64,000 nt of DNA, taken from the NCBI GenBank assembly GCA_024345305.1, contig BRON01000011.1:62001-126000 (forward strand), read 5' to 3'. Source of the DNA: Mrakia gelida. Taxonomy: Eukaryota > Basidiomycota > Tremellomycetes > Cystofilobasidiales > Mrakiaceae. Below are positions 55,463-64,000 of the stretch, one piece after another (the stretch's first letter is position 1; every line of letters begins with the position of its first letter). Below the pieces are notes generated by a model. It had not been told where the DNA came from. It made no database searches and worked only from the letters and a program-made list of their open reading frames with translations. Made by a program: the position numbers and the translations under genes.

Positions 55463-58394
55463 ATGGCCAGCCCTCTCCCTGAGAACTCGTCTTCCCTGAC
55501 GGTGCTCTCTTCTGGTCAGAACACTCCCAAATCGTCTCCTGGTCCGGATGATCCTCCCTCCGGACAAGGAAGCGTCCCTCCTCCTTCAACGACGCTGGAA
55601 GGAGTTCCTCAGGTTCCCTTCGAGGATCAAGTCGCTCGGGCTCCAACCTTCTTAACGACACCTCAAACGGAAGAAGACGGTCTTTATCTGACGGCTGAGA
55701 TGCCTATGAACAAAGCAGGTGAGCTTCATGGGGTCCCGGGGAACGCGTCGAGAAGGAGGGAAGGAGAAGGAGGAGCTCGCGACGTGTTGAGCTTCGACCT
55801 TTTCTCTTCTCCTTCCATCCCTTCTTTCAACCCCCAAAGCTGACCTTGATCTCTGATTTTCTTCCTTCATAGGGTTCTCCTACATCGCCTGCGCCCCTTC
55901 CCCCATCGTGTCTCCCTCTCCGAACTACCCTTTCCTCCGACCTATCCCTTCCTTCCCTCGCACCTCGGCTCCCTCCTCCCAAGTTCACCTCTCCTTCATC
56001 GATCGATCCCCTCACCTCAGGATATCAACAGACGCCCTCACATGCTCCACTCCTCTTGGATTCCGATCAGGACGAGCCAACATCCCAGTTCGAGCAGGAG
56101 CTTGGTACTGCGAGATGATCGTAGAGCGAGGAGGAGGAGAGCCCTCGGGAGCTCTCGACGGGAGTCACGTCAGGTTGGGTTGGGGAAGGAGAGAAGCCAA
56201 GTTGAACTCCCCAGTCGGGCTGGATGGGTACAGCTATGGGTTGAGGGACAAGACGGGGGAGAAGGTTACGTTGAGTCGTCCGATGGAGTACTTTGGGAAA
56301 GGGTTCGGGTCGGGAGACGTGGTTGGGATGTACATCTCGCTCCCCGAGATCAAGACGGAGGAGGACGAGGTCGTCGTCGCCGTAGACAAGGGGAAAGGGA
56401 GGGAGATGGACGTCGGCCCTTTGTCTTCCTCGTTAACGTCGGATATTCTCAACAGCTCCAACCCTCCTGTACCTCCCTCCTTCGACGCGAACGGCGCTTC
56501 GTCTTCCTCCTCCCTCCCTCCTCCTCCTCCTCTCTCCTCGCCTCCCAAACCCACTCCCAATCTCGCACCTCTTCAAATTACGCGTCATCGAATCCCAATT
56601 CGGTACAAGAATCAACTCTACTTCGAATCCATCGACCCACCAGTCTCCAAGGAAATGGAAGCCCTCATGGAACCTGCAGCTCCTCCAGCACCCCCTCCTC
56701 CTCCTCCAGCCACTACCACCACCACCACCATCAACTCCGCTCCCTCCGCCCCTGCTCCTCGCAAACCCACTACCATCACCAACAAAACCCTTCCCTCCGT
56801 CGACTCCATGCGACCAGCCATCGGCGCGAACCCTCTTCGACCCATCCCCATCCTCAAAGGCTCGAAGATCGCCTTCTTCGTCAACGGAGAGTCGCCAGGA
56901 GTCGCGTTCGAGGACTTGATGGACTTCCGACCGCTGAGGGAGGCGATTACGAAGAAGATGAGAGGTGCTCTGGCGGAGGTGATCAACGGGAAGATCTACG
57001 TCGCGAAGGAAGGGACGGTCGACGACGGGATGATGGGTTACTACCCGTTCATCTCGAGTTACGGAGGAGGGCGAGTCACCTTCAACCCAGGTCCTCACTA
57101 CCGCTTCCCTCCTCCGGATGACATCGACGCGTACCTCCTCGATCCAAAAGGAGAGCACCCTCGAACGTCGATCCCAGCTCCAGCGACGAAGGTCAAGGAG
57201 GATCCATCAGCGACCGAAGAGATCTCCCTCGACGTTCCTCCTCCTCCTCCTACCGAACCCACCTCCACGAGCTCGACCGACGCTTCGACCTCCAACCCAA
57301 ACCTCTCCTGGACTCCCCTCTCCTCCATCTACCCCTCGTTCCACGCTCTCCAAGAAGCTCTCGACGAACGCGACGAACAACTCTTCATCGACTCCTACAT
57401 TCCAGACGCGCCCGACCCCATCCCCTCAGCTCTCGACATCGCAGCCCGCAAACGGAAGTCAAAGGACGCGTCGTCGGAACCTGGCTCGGGAGAGTCGTCG
57501 TCGGGAGGACGGAAGGGACAGAAGGGGAAGAAGGGAGTGAGGGTGAAGTCGAGGTTGGGTTTGCACGATGGCCTCGTCGACTCGTTCTCGCCTGCTCCTA
57601 CCAACTCGGAGGCTGGAGAGGAGAGCTCTGAAAGTGGGTCGACGCCTGCGCCTGGAGGAGTCGGAGCTGTTGGAGGAGACGCGTCGAGGTTGGGAGGAGG
57701 AGGAGGGAGAGGGAACGGAGCGGCGGACGAGTTGGGAAGCGAGGACGCGATGGGAGAGGAGGAGGAAGACGCGGACGACGAAGAGATGGTCGTCGTAGGA
57801 TCAGGAGCAGGAGCAGGACCCTCGTCGAACCCCAACCCCAACCCCTTCACCCGCAATCCCCAAAACGGCGCGTCCTACCCTCCCTCGAACTCAGCTCCAA
57901 TCCTCGATCTCCCTCAATACCAGTACCAGCAGCAGCAATACCAGCTTCAGTACCAGCAGCAGCAACATCAGCAGGCTCAATACCAGTTCCAACAACAGCA
58001 GTTCCAACAACAACAACAGCAGCAGCAACAACGCTACCACTCCACTCCCTTCCCTCTCCCTCCCTCGAACAACAACAACCCAGCCTACTTCCCTCCCGCC
58101 GAACCCTCGATGCCGAACACCTACTCGTCCTACCAACCCTCGTTCGTCCCTCCTCAGTACCAAAACCAACCTCAGTACCCACCGCAGCAGTACCAGCAAC
58201 AGCCGTCGTTCGCTCCCGCTCAGGCGCCCAACGCGAACGGAGGAAACGACGACGAGGACGAGGATGGACTGGGAAGCGAAGATGCCGAAGGAGAGATGGA
58301 GGAGTCCGGGGATGATGAAGAGGGTGAGGGAGAGGGTGCTGGAGCTGGGTGGGAGGGAGGAGCGATCAAGGAGCATGTGGAGGAGACGGAGTAG
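55463..58394 (+). CDS. COMPASS histone H3K4 methyltransferase subunit, Ash2/Bre2-like SPRY protein
   Basis: Ash2/Bre2 supports Set1-type methyltransferases in the nucleus. Two exons (55,463-55,718 and 55,873-58,394) give 925 residues. The N-terminal region is disordered. The SPRY core begins GFSYIACAPSPI and continues DRSPHLRISTDAL, GFRSGRANIPVRAGAWYCEM, HVRLGWGRREAKLN, GLDGYSYGLRDKTGEK and GDVVGMYISLPEI, then a long insert (poly-Pro, Ser) and the second half RIPIRYKNQLYFES, SKIAFFVNGESPGVAFEDL, YYPFISSYGGGRVTFNPGP, all typical of Ash2-type SPRY. The C-terminal third is unusual: a basic KKGVRVKSRLGLHDG, an acidic segment, and a long Gln/Tyr-rich tract at about 57,915-58,035, followed by an acidic tail. 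No PHD or winged-helix part is seen. Confidence 0.92.
57915..58035 (+). repeat. Gln-rich (CAG/CAA) tract within the Ash2/Bre2-like gene
   Basis: CAG and CAA codons with interspersed TAC make repeated QYQQQQ-type units, including an unbroken run of nine Gln codons near 58,005-58,031. The mix of CAG and CAA argues for selection on protein sequence rather than a simple DNA repeat. Confidence 0.85.
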
Positions 58395-58909
58395 TTTAGC
58401 GAGGGAGAGACGGAAGGAGTTGGTTTGGTTTGTGATGAGATCTTGTCATACGTTTGTAGTGGGCTGCTTGGGAGTTGGAAGAGAGAAAGGGAGAGGGATA
58501 AGAGAGGAAGCGGGTCGACGCGTCGCGAGGTCCTCGGTCGTTCTTTCGTTCGATTCGAGACGAGAGGGTTGAGAGGGAGAGATGGGCATGGAGAGAGAGG
58601 GGTATGTGCATGAAAGGTATGAAAGGGAGAGGAGAGGTCATGTACGAGAATGAAGCACAGAAGACGCGTTGTAGTGGACAGAAGCAAAGATGAGGTGAAC
58701 GAAACGAAACGAGCACGAGAGACAGAGGGATGAAGGTCGGTGGGACGGAGAGTCGCTTGTATATTCACGCGTGTAGTAGCTCGCTGAATGTCTATCTGAG
58801 AAGTGAGAGAAAGAAGGAAGGAGGGAGGTGAGGAGCTCGAAGACTCGCCGATCAAGAAACGAACGAAAGAAAAAGAAAGACTCACGGTCCGAGCCGCGAG
58901 CGAGGAGAT
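58395..58909. other. Intergenic between convergent genes
   Basis: About 515 bases of 3' sequence with GACGCGTC near 58,515 and no supported gene. Confidence 0.5.
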
Positions 58910-60206
58910 CTACCAGGTAGGTGGGAAGCACGTGAGCTTGTGCCGCTTCCAGTCTTGCTTTTGATGCGCTGATAAAGTGGGAACCGAAGGGAAAAAGGCT
59001 TGTCAGTGAAGGAAGAGCGAGGCGAAGAGGAGGGACGCGACGCGACGAACCTTTCGAGCAGTATCGGACTGAACGACACTGGGAAACGAGCGAAAGGAAC
59101 AAATCAGTGCGGTGAAGATATGATAAGATGCGTACGGCGAGACTGACCCGACTACAAGCCAACATCGTCGCTCCCTCTTCGCAAGGAAGACGCGACCGTT
59201 CCTTCTCCTCCCTGTACTCGCAGTGTAGCCAAACATACGGCTGTGGCCATTGGCTTATCATTTCCCTCATCCTCGTACCACTCGGCGACTTCGCGAGCAG
59301 CAGCAGCGTCGACTTGATGGATCCTTTCGTTCGTGGGAGGAGGAGGGTTCGATCCAACAAGCAGGCGAGGACGAGGACGGTTCTGTGGTGCGTGATGGGG
59401 GGTAGGACGGGGAGATGGGTGTGGAGTGAACCGAACTGAAGAGGGCTGAGGGAAAGATACTCGAGAGCGTCCACTAAGGCTCCAAGGAAGAGGTCTTCGC
59501 CCGAGGAGGTCTGAGAGGGAGGAAACACCCAGCGATCGGCGCGTCCGTCAGCTTTGACGCCTTTCCTTCCACCTTCGCACCTTTGGAGGTCTTGTGGACC
59601 GAGAGATAAGGAACTCACGTTCAGGATCTCAGTCTCGTACAGGGAAGCGACAGCGCTCGCGAGCCAGACGTAGGCGTTTCTTGCACGCTCCTCGTCCTGG
59701 CGGACGAAACGAGCGAACGCTCCGAGCCCGTAGCGTAGGATGAGCGATAGCCATATCACCTGGTCCCTCCAGTTGTTGAAACTCCCATTGGAAAAATATA
59801 GTCCCATAAGGAACTGCTTGATGAATCCTGGGAGGTATTTGGAGTTGAACTCGGCCTGAGAAAGGAAGGAAAGGGAGGGAGGGGAGGTCAAAACGATCAA
59901 CTCCGGCGAAGCGTCTCCCTCCCCTCGAGACCAGAGGGAGGGGCTCACGATAAAAAGTTCAACTTCAGCTGGAGGAAGATACTTAATGGTCATGCACTGG
60001 TGGACGGTTGAACGGAGAAGAGGAAGGTGGTCAGCAACTAGCAGGAGGGGAAGGGGTGCAGCGAAAGAGGTCGACGGAAAGGTCAGACTGACGAGCGCAA
60101 GAATCCGGTTCTGGTCTTCCTCCGAGCTGTAGAGCAAAGGGGGATCTTCCTTGGATCCGAAAGGGATACCGAAAAGCTTTGCGAGATCGCCTGGGGTCGA
60201 GGCCAT
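58910..60206 (-). CDS. MYND-type zinc-finger protein, copy 3
   Basis: The start MASTPGDLAKLFGIPFGSKE is chosen by alignment with copy 2; an upstream in-frame ATG at 60,257 is possible. Exons include QCMTIKYLPPAEVELFI; AEFNSKYLPGFIKQFLMG with WRDQVIWLSLILRYG and FARFVRQDEERARNAY; an exon with DALEYLSLSPLQFGSLH; and WLHCEYREEKERSRLPCEEGA before the finger. The MYND parts are ACSR plus CRSVRYCSK, then HQKQDWKRHKLTCFPPTW, with the last H-x3-C intact, unlike copy 2. Donors include GTGAGC, GTCAGT and GTTCGT. It is head-to-head with F-box-like copy G. Confidence 0.82.
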
Positions 60207-60444
60207 CCTGGAAAGGAAGGAAGGAGGGGAAGGAAGGAGATCGACGTTTGAGCTCATCTTGCGAGCTCGACCTCTTTCCTTCTTTTGACCTTCGACAGCT
60301 TCCTTCCCCTTCTCGTCTTCTAAATCCTCCCCTTTCAGTCTCTCCTACTTCTCCTTCTCCTCGGCTCTCCACGATGGAGAGGTTCACCCTTCTCACTTCG
60401 GCTCAACTCGTCGACAAAGGCAACGAACTTTCGAGCTCGCAGGC
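60207..60444. promoter_or_regulatory. Shared divergent upstream region of MYND copy 3 and F-box-like copy G
   Basis: About 240 bases lie between the two predicted starts. Part of it reads as a short open frame from 60,374 (MERFTLLTSAQLV) that stops just after the start of copy G, so the true 5' end of copy G may lie here. Confidence 0.45.
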
Positions 60445-61349
60445 ATGATCACCTCGCTTCTCCCCGACAATACCAAGTCGATCCTCGGACTCGTCAGCTT
60501 CGGACTCCTCACAACGGTCTCGAGAACCCTCTACCACTGTCCCAAGATGTCGTCGCGGGAAGCGATCTCGTTCGCGAACGCTCGAGTGAGCCCATCCTCA
60601 CTCCCCACCTCTTCCCTGCCTTCCCTTGTTCCCAAGCTCATGCCGTCCTCTCCCTCCTTCCTCTTACTCACCCATACCAGCTCCTCTACGCCGCTCCCGA
60701 AAACCGAATCAGACCCCTTCTCCTCCCTTCGACCCTTCAACTTCAACGCGTCAACGAGCTCCCTCCCTTCCCCTCTCAATTCCTCATCCCACCTCAAGGC
60801 TACGCTTCCAACGCGAATCCTCCCTTCGAAATCTCGTCTGAAAACCTCATCCCTCTCACTCGACTCGAGATCCTCACCAACGACGTCGCGTCACCCGACA
60901 ACGAACTTCGATTCTGGTCCCACCTCCTCTACCTCTTCAATCCGTCGAGCTTCCAACTCACCGTCGGAACCAAAGCCTCTCAACTTCTCCCTCCAACCAT
61001 CAACAGGATCGCTCTCCCATCCGCTTCTTGGTACAGCACCCACCTCGTTCCTTTTTCGAAGCAGTGGAATCGATTGGAGGAGGTCGTCGCGGTTGGACCG
61101 AAGAGCGTCCTCCTTCTGGGCGCAGGGTCTGGGAGCGAGCTTGTGTTTGGAGAGTGCTTGGAGCGGAGTCGAGTAGCGTTGGGGAGGGGGCCGACGTTGT
61201 ACCATCTGCTGGAGACGAAGAGGGCGAGGAGGGCCGAGGGTGATTCGGAGGAGTGGATTTCGAAGCAGAGTGTTGGGACGAAGCTAGCTCTTCCTCCTCC
61301 GGCGCTGAACGGAGACGAGAGCTTGTGTAGGTTGGTGATGAGAGGCTGA
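60445..61349 (+). CDS. F-box-like protein, lineage-specific family, copy G (short)
   Basis: The model starts MITSLLPDNTKSILGLVSF. The preceding in-frame residues (TFELAG) look like the beginning of an F-box-like helix, so the N-terminus is probably truncated or lies in another exon. An intron follows ISFANAR (near 60,585-60,680). The second exon keeps the family C-terminal pattern: RFWSHLLYLFNP, FSKQWNRLEEVV and a FGECLERS motif that parallels LVECMERAS in copy B. The coiled coil and HWxW parts present in copies B-D are absent. It ends LCRLVMRG. Probably a shortened copy; it may or may not be active. Confidence 0.65.
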
Positions 61350-61799
61350 GGTTGCAGTGCTATTGGTGAGTCCTGACCTCGTCTCTTTCGACGCGCGACT
61401 TCGAGACGTCTCGCCACTCGTTTCGGTCGAAGAACCTTGCTGACCTTCGCTTTCTCTTCGATCTCTCTCAGACATGAACTTCAACTTTTGTCCTCATGCC
61501 TCGAGAGTACTCGCCATCTCGCGACCCACCCGAGGAGCCGTCTTCAGCGACGAGAACGACCTCTCACGACTCGTCTTCCCCTTCCAAGTTCGCCTCGGCC
61601 GACGCGACGACGATCCCTGTCTCTTTCGTTGGATTCATGGAACAAAGGTTCGTCCGATATCCGATTCGTAGAATTGGTAAATCTTCCGTTCCCTTGGCCA
61701 TGTGGTGATGATCTGATATCGAGAAGGGCTTGGACCTTCCAAACTTTTCGCTGAACCACATCTCCCTCCCACTTCCCTTCCTCCCTTCCCTCGCCAGAC
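61350..61799. promoter_or_regulatory. Intergenic and probable 5' leader of the siderophore transporter gene
   Basis: About 450 bases. An open frame from 61,496 (MPREYSPSRDPPEEP) ends at a possible donor (GTTCGT near 61,650) and a CAG lies just before 61,799, but the join is out of frame with the transporter ATG. It is best read as a spliced untranslated leader or an upstream open frame. Confidence 0.35.
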
Positions 61800-64000
61800 A
61801 TGTCACTCGCACCAGACTTCCACGCTGCCGATCTCAACGACGAAAAGAACCATAGCCATCCTCACTCTCCCACGGACGAGGAGAAGATCCCAGAGCTTCA
61901 TCGACAGCAGGAAGTCGAACGAGACTTCACCGGAGGAAATATCGACGCTCACGGCGAGTCGGTTCTGGCGATGAAGCAGGCTGGAGTCAAGAGGATTGAG
62001 GCTATCGCAGAGTCGTTCACTTCTTTCAACAGATACCTGCTTTACTTTGGTGAGTCTTCGAGCGAGCGAAAAAGTGGGAGGGAGGGCGGGAAGGAGAAGG
62101 AAGGGACATGTCGGCCTCGCAGTCGCGACGACGTTGAAACTTTCTTCCTTCGTCCAATCACAGGTGTTTTCCTCATCGCCTATGCGTACGGACTCGACGG
62201 AACTGTCCGATACACCTTCCAGGTACGTCTCTTATCCCTGCTCGTCTCGTCCCCCATGCTTCGAGATTGCAAGGAGGAAGCGAAGTCGAAGCTGACTGGT
62301 TCGTTCTCGTTTATCTTCGCGCGTCGTCCTTTCGTTTCTCCAGGCAACCGCTACCGCTTCGTACTACACCCACTCCCTCCTTGCCACCGTCAACGTTCTC
62401 CGATCTATCATCGCCGCTGCCGCTCAGGTGAGTAGCCTCTTTCCACTCTCTCGACCTGCGAGCTCGGCGCGTCGCTGACTTCGATTCGTTCCCTCGTCCC
62501 CTCACCTCAGCCTCCCCTGGCCAAGATCGCCGACAACTTCGGACGACTTGAGCTCATCCTCTTCTCGATCTTCTTCTACATCCTCGGAACCATCGTCGAA
62601 GCGACCTCGACTGGAGTGAAGAGTTTCTGCGCCGGTGCCGTGATCTATCGTTCGTTCTTCGTCACTTGCTCTCCTCGTCACTTAGCTGATACCTCTTACA
62701 TCTTTCGCTGGCTATCAGAGGTCGGATACACCGCCATCATCCTCCTTGTCGAGGTCGTGATCGCAGACGTCTCGTCCCTGAGGAATCGAGTCTTTTGGAG
62801 TTACGTCCCGGCTCTTCCCTTCCTCATCAACACTTGGATCTCGGGAGACGTCAGTCAGGCCGTTTTGGACGGAACGACGTGGCAGTGGGGAATCGGGATG
62901 TGGTGTATTATCTACCCAGGTAAGCAGTTTTGGTGTTTCTGTGTCCTCTATCGCTCTCGCTCGTGCTCAGCTCACCCATGTCTCGTTTCTCGCTCGCCTC
63001 GTCTCGCAGTCTGCGCTCTTCCTCTCATCACCGCTCTTTGGCTTGCTCAACGACGAGCTCGAAGGCAGGGGAAGCTTGCGTCTCTCATCTCGCCATACTC
63101 GCAGAGGAACTTCTTTACGACCCTCTTCTGGGAGCTCGACGTGGTCGGTTTGCTTCTCGTGAGTTTCTCCTTCGTCCTCTCGACGCGGCTCTCTCTCTTG
63201 TCTTCGCTAAATTTGCTCGCTGCCGAATACCTCTTCAGATCATCGCCATCCTCGCCCTCATCCTCGTTCCATTCACGCTCGCTGGAGGAGTCGTGACCAA
63301 GTGGAGATCTGGATCCATCATTTCGATGCTCGTCGTCGGCGTTCTCTGCATCCCCGCCTTCATCGTATGGGAGAAGAGGTTCGCCAAGAGGCCTGTTGTG
63401 CCTCTTCACGTGAGTCCTCGCTCGTTGCGTTTCGATGCAGAACATCAACGAGTCTCTCGCTGACTCGTTTCAATCTCCTTTCTTCAGCTCCTCAAAGATC
63501 GAACGGTCCTCGGCTGCTTCGCCATCGCCTGCTTGCTCAACTGCTCCTGGTACCTTCAGGGAGACTACCTCTACACTGTTTTGATCGTGAGTTTCATTCA
63601 AAATCCACACGCGGCGTGGAAAAGAGAACGCGAATGTTGATTCTCGAGAGCGAGACGAACACTGATCCGCTTGTTCCTCTCCACCCCCCTTTCTCAGGTC
63701 GCCTTCGACGAGTCCATCAAATCCGCCACTCGAATCAGCTCTTTGTACTCGTTCTCCTCAGTCATCATCGGAGTCTCCCTCGGACTCGTCATTCGATACG
63801 TCCGGAGGATCAAACCCTTCATGCTTGTTGGGATCTGCATTTACATGATCGCCTTTGGTCTTCTCATTCGATACCGAGGAGCGAGTGTCGGAGATCACGC
63901 TGGAATGATCGGAGGACAAGGTGAGCTCGAGACGCGTCTCGTTGTCATCGCTTTCAAACGAGTTCGTGTCTGACGCGTCTTCCCACCTTTCTTTCTCGCA
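61800..64000 (+). CDS. Siderophore-iron transporter, MFS family (Sit1/Arn-like), 3' end beyond window
   Basis: The family imports ferric siderophores across the plasma or endosomal membrane. The start [18 protein letters not shown] is hydrophilic with [12 protein letters not shown]. Transmembrane segments follow: [20 protein letters not shown], with the family motif around [10 protein letters not shown]; a cytosolic loop [14 protein letters not shown] (MFS motif A); [73 protein letters not shown]; and [56 protein letters not shown]. Many short introns interrupt it. The last visible exon ends at a GTGAGC donor near 63,919, so about 100 or more residues, including the last helices, are missing. 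Possible leader exon sequence lies at 61,496-61,645 but it is out of frame with this ATG. Confidence 0.9.

Noticed and set aside
1..64000. Transposon, tRNA, rRNA or CRISPR features
   Set aside because: I saw no terminal repeats, transposase or reverse transcriptase motifs, tRNA-like arms or spaced direct repeats. A tool-based scan would be needed to exclude degraded copies.

Overview
The window looks like nuclear DNA of a basidiomycete fungus, most likely a yeast or dimorphic member of the Pucciniomycotina (Microbotryomycetes-like). The reasons are dense genes on both strands, many short GT-AG introns (mostly about 50-110 nt) with a CTGAC-type branch site ahead of the acceptor, C-ending codon preference, and the gene set itself: SIN-type kinase, Erb1, Ash2/Bre2, Crb2/53BP1-like mediator, laccase-like oxidases and a siderophore transporter. 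The lineage is inference. There is no sign of operons, prokaryotic genes, CRISPR or tRNA genes. Exon joins were made by hand, so spans are firmer than individual splice sites.

Layout: 0-1.4 kb, the 3' end of an unknown plus-strand gene and a minus-strand pyrimidine 5'-nucleotidase. 1.5-5.8 kb, two F-box-like paralogues. 6.3-11.1 kb, a checkpoint mediator with Tudor and BRCT regions. 11.7-13.3 kb, an F-box-like gene with an apparent frameshift. 13.9-16.5 kb, a PXA-domain protein. 16.6-18.2 kb, a UBE2W-type E2. 18.9-25.4 kb, a MYND gene, a membrane-anchored serine hydrolase and an F-box-like gene. 26.5-28.6 kb, another F-box gene. 29.3-33.1 kb, a chimeric multicopper oxidase. 33.8-36.9 kb, Erb1/BOP1. 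38.4-41.7 kb, a complete multicopper oxidase. 42.2-48.7 kb, a SepH/Cdc7-type kinase with armadillo-like repeats. 49.2-52.4 kb, a divergent F-box-like/MYND pair. 52.5-54.6 kb, an uncharacterised gene with reading-frame conflicts. 55.5-58.4 kb, Ash2/Bre2. 58.9-61.3 kb, a second divergent MYND/F-box-like pair. 61.8 kb to the end, a siderophore-iron transporter.

Two things stand out. First, housekeeping genes are interleaved with an expanded set of lineage-specific genes: five F-box-like paralogues that share a C-terminal region, two further F-box genes, and three MYND-finger paralogues that share a new N-terminal region. Two of the three MYND genes sit head-to-head with an F-box-like gene, so the pair may be a duplicated module; one MYND copy has lost a zinc ligand and one F-box gene has a frameshift. 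Second, the oxidase at 29.3-33.1 kb has lost its signal peptide and first cupredoxin domain and is fused in frame, by a conserved intron, to a proline-rich and acidic polypeptide. The complete oxidase, the chimera and the siderophore transporter may all touch iron or copper metabolism, but this is inference.
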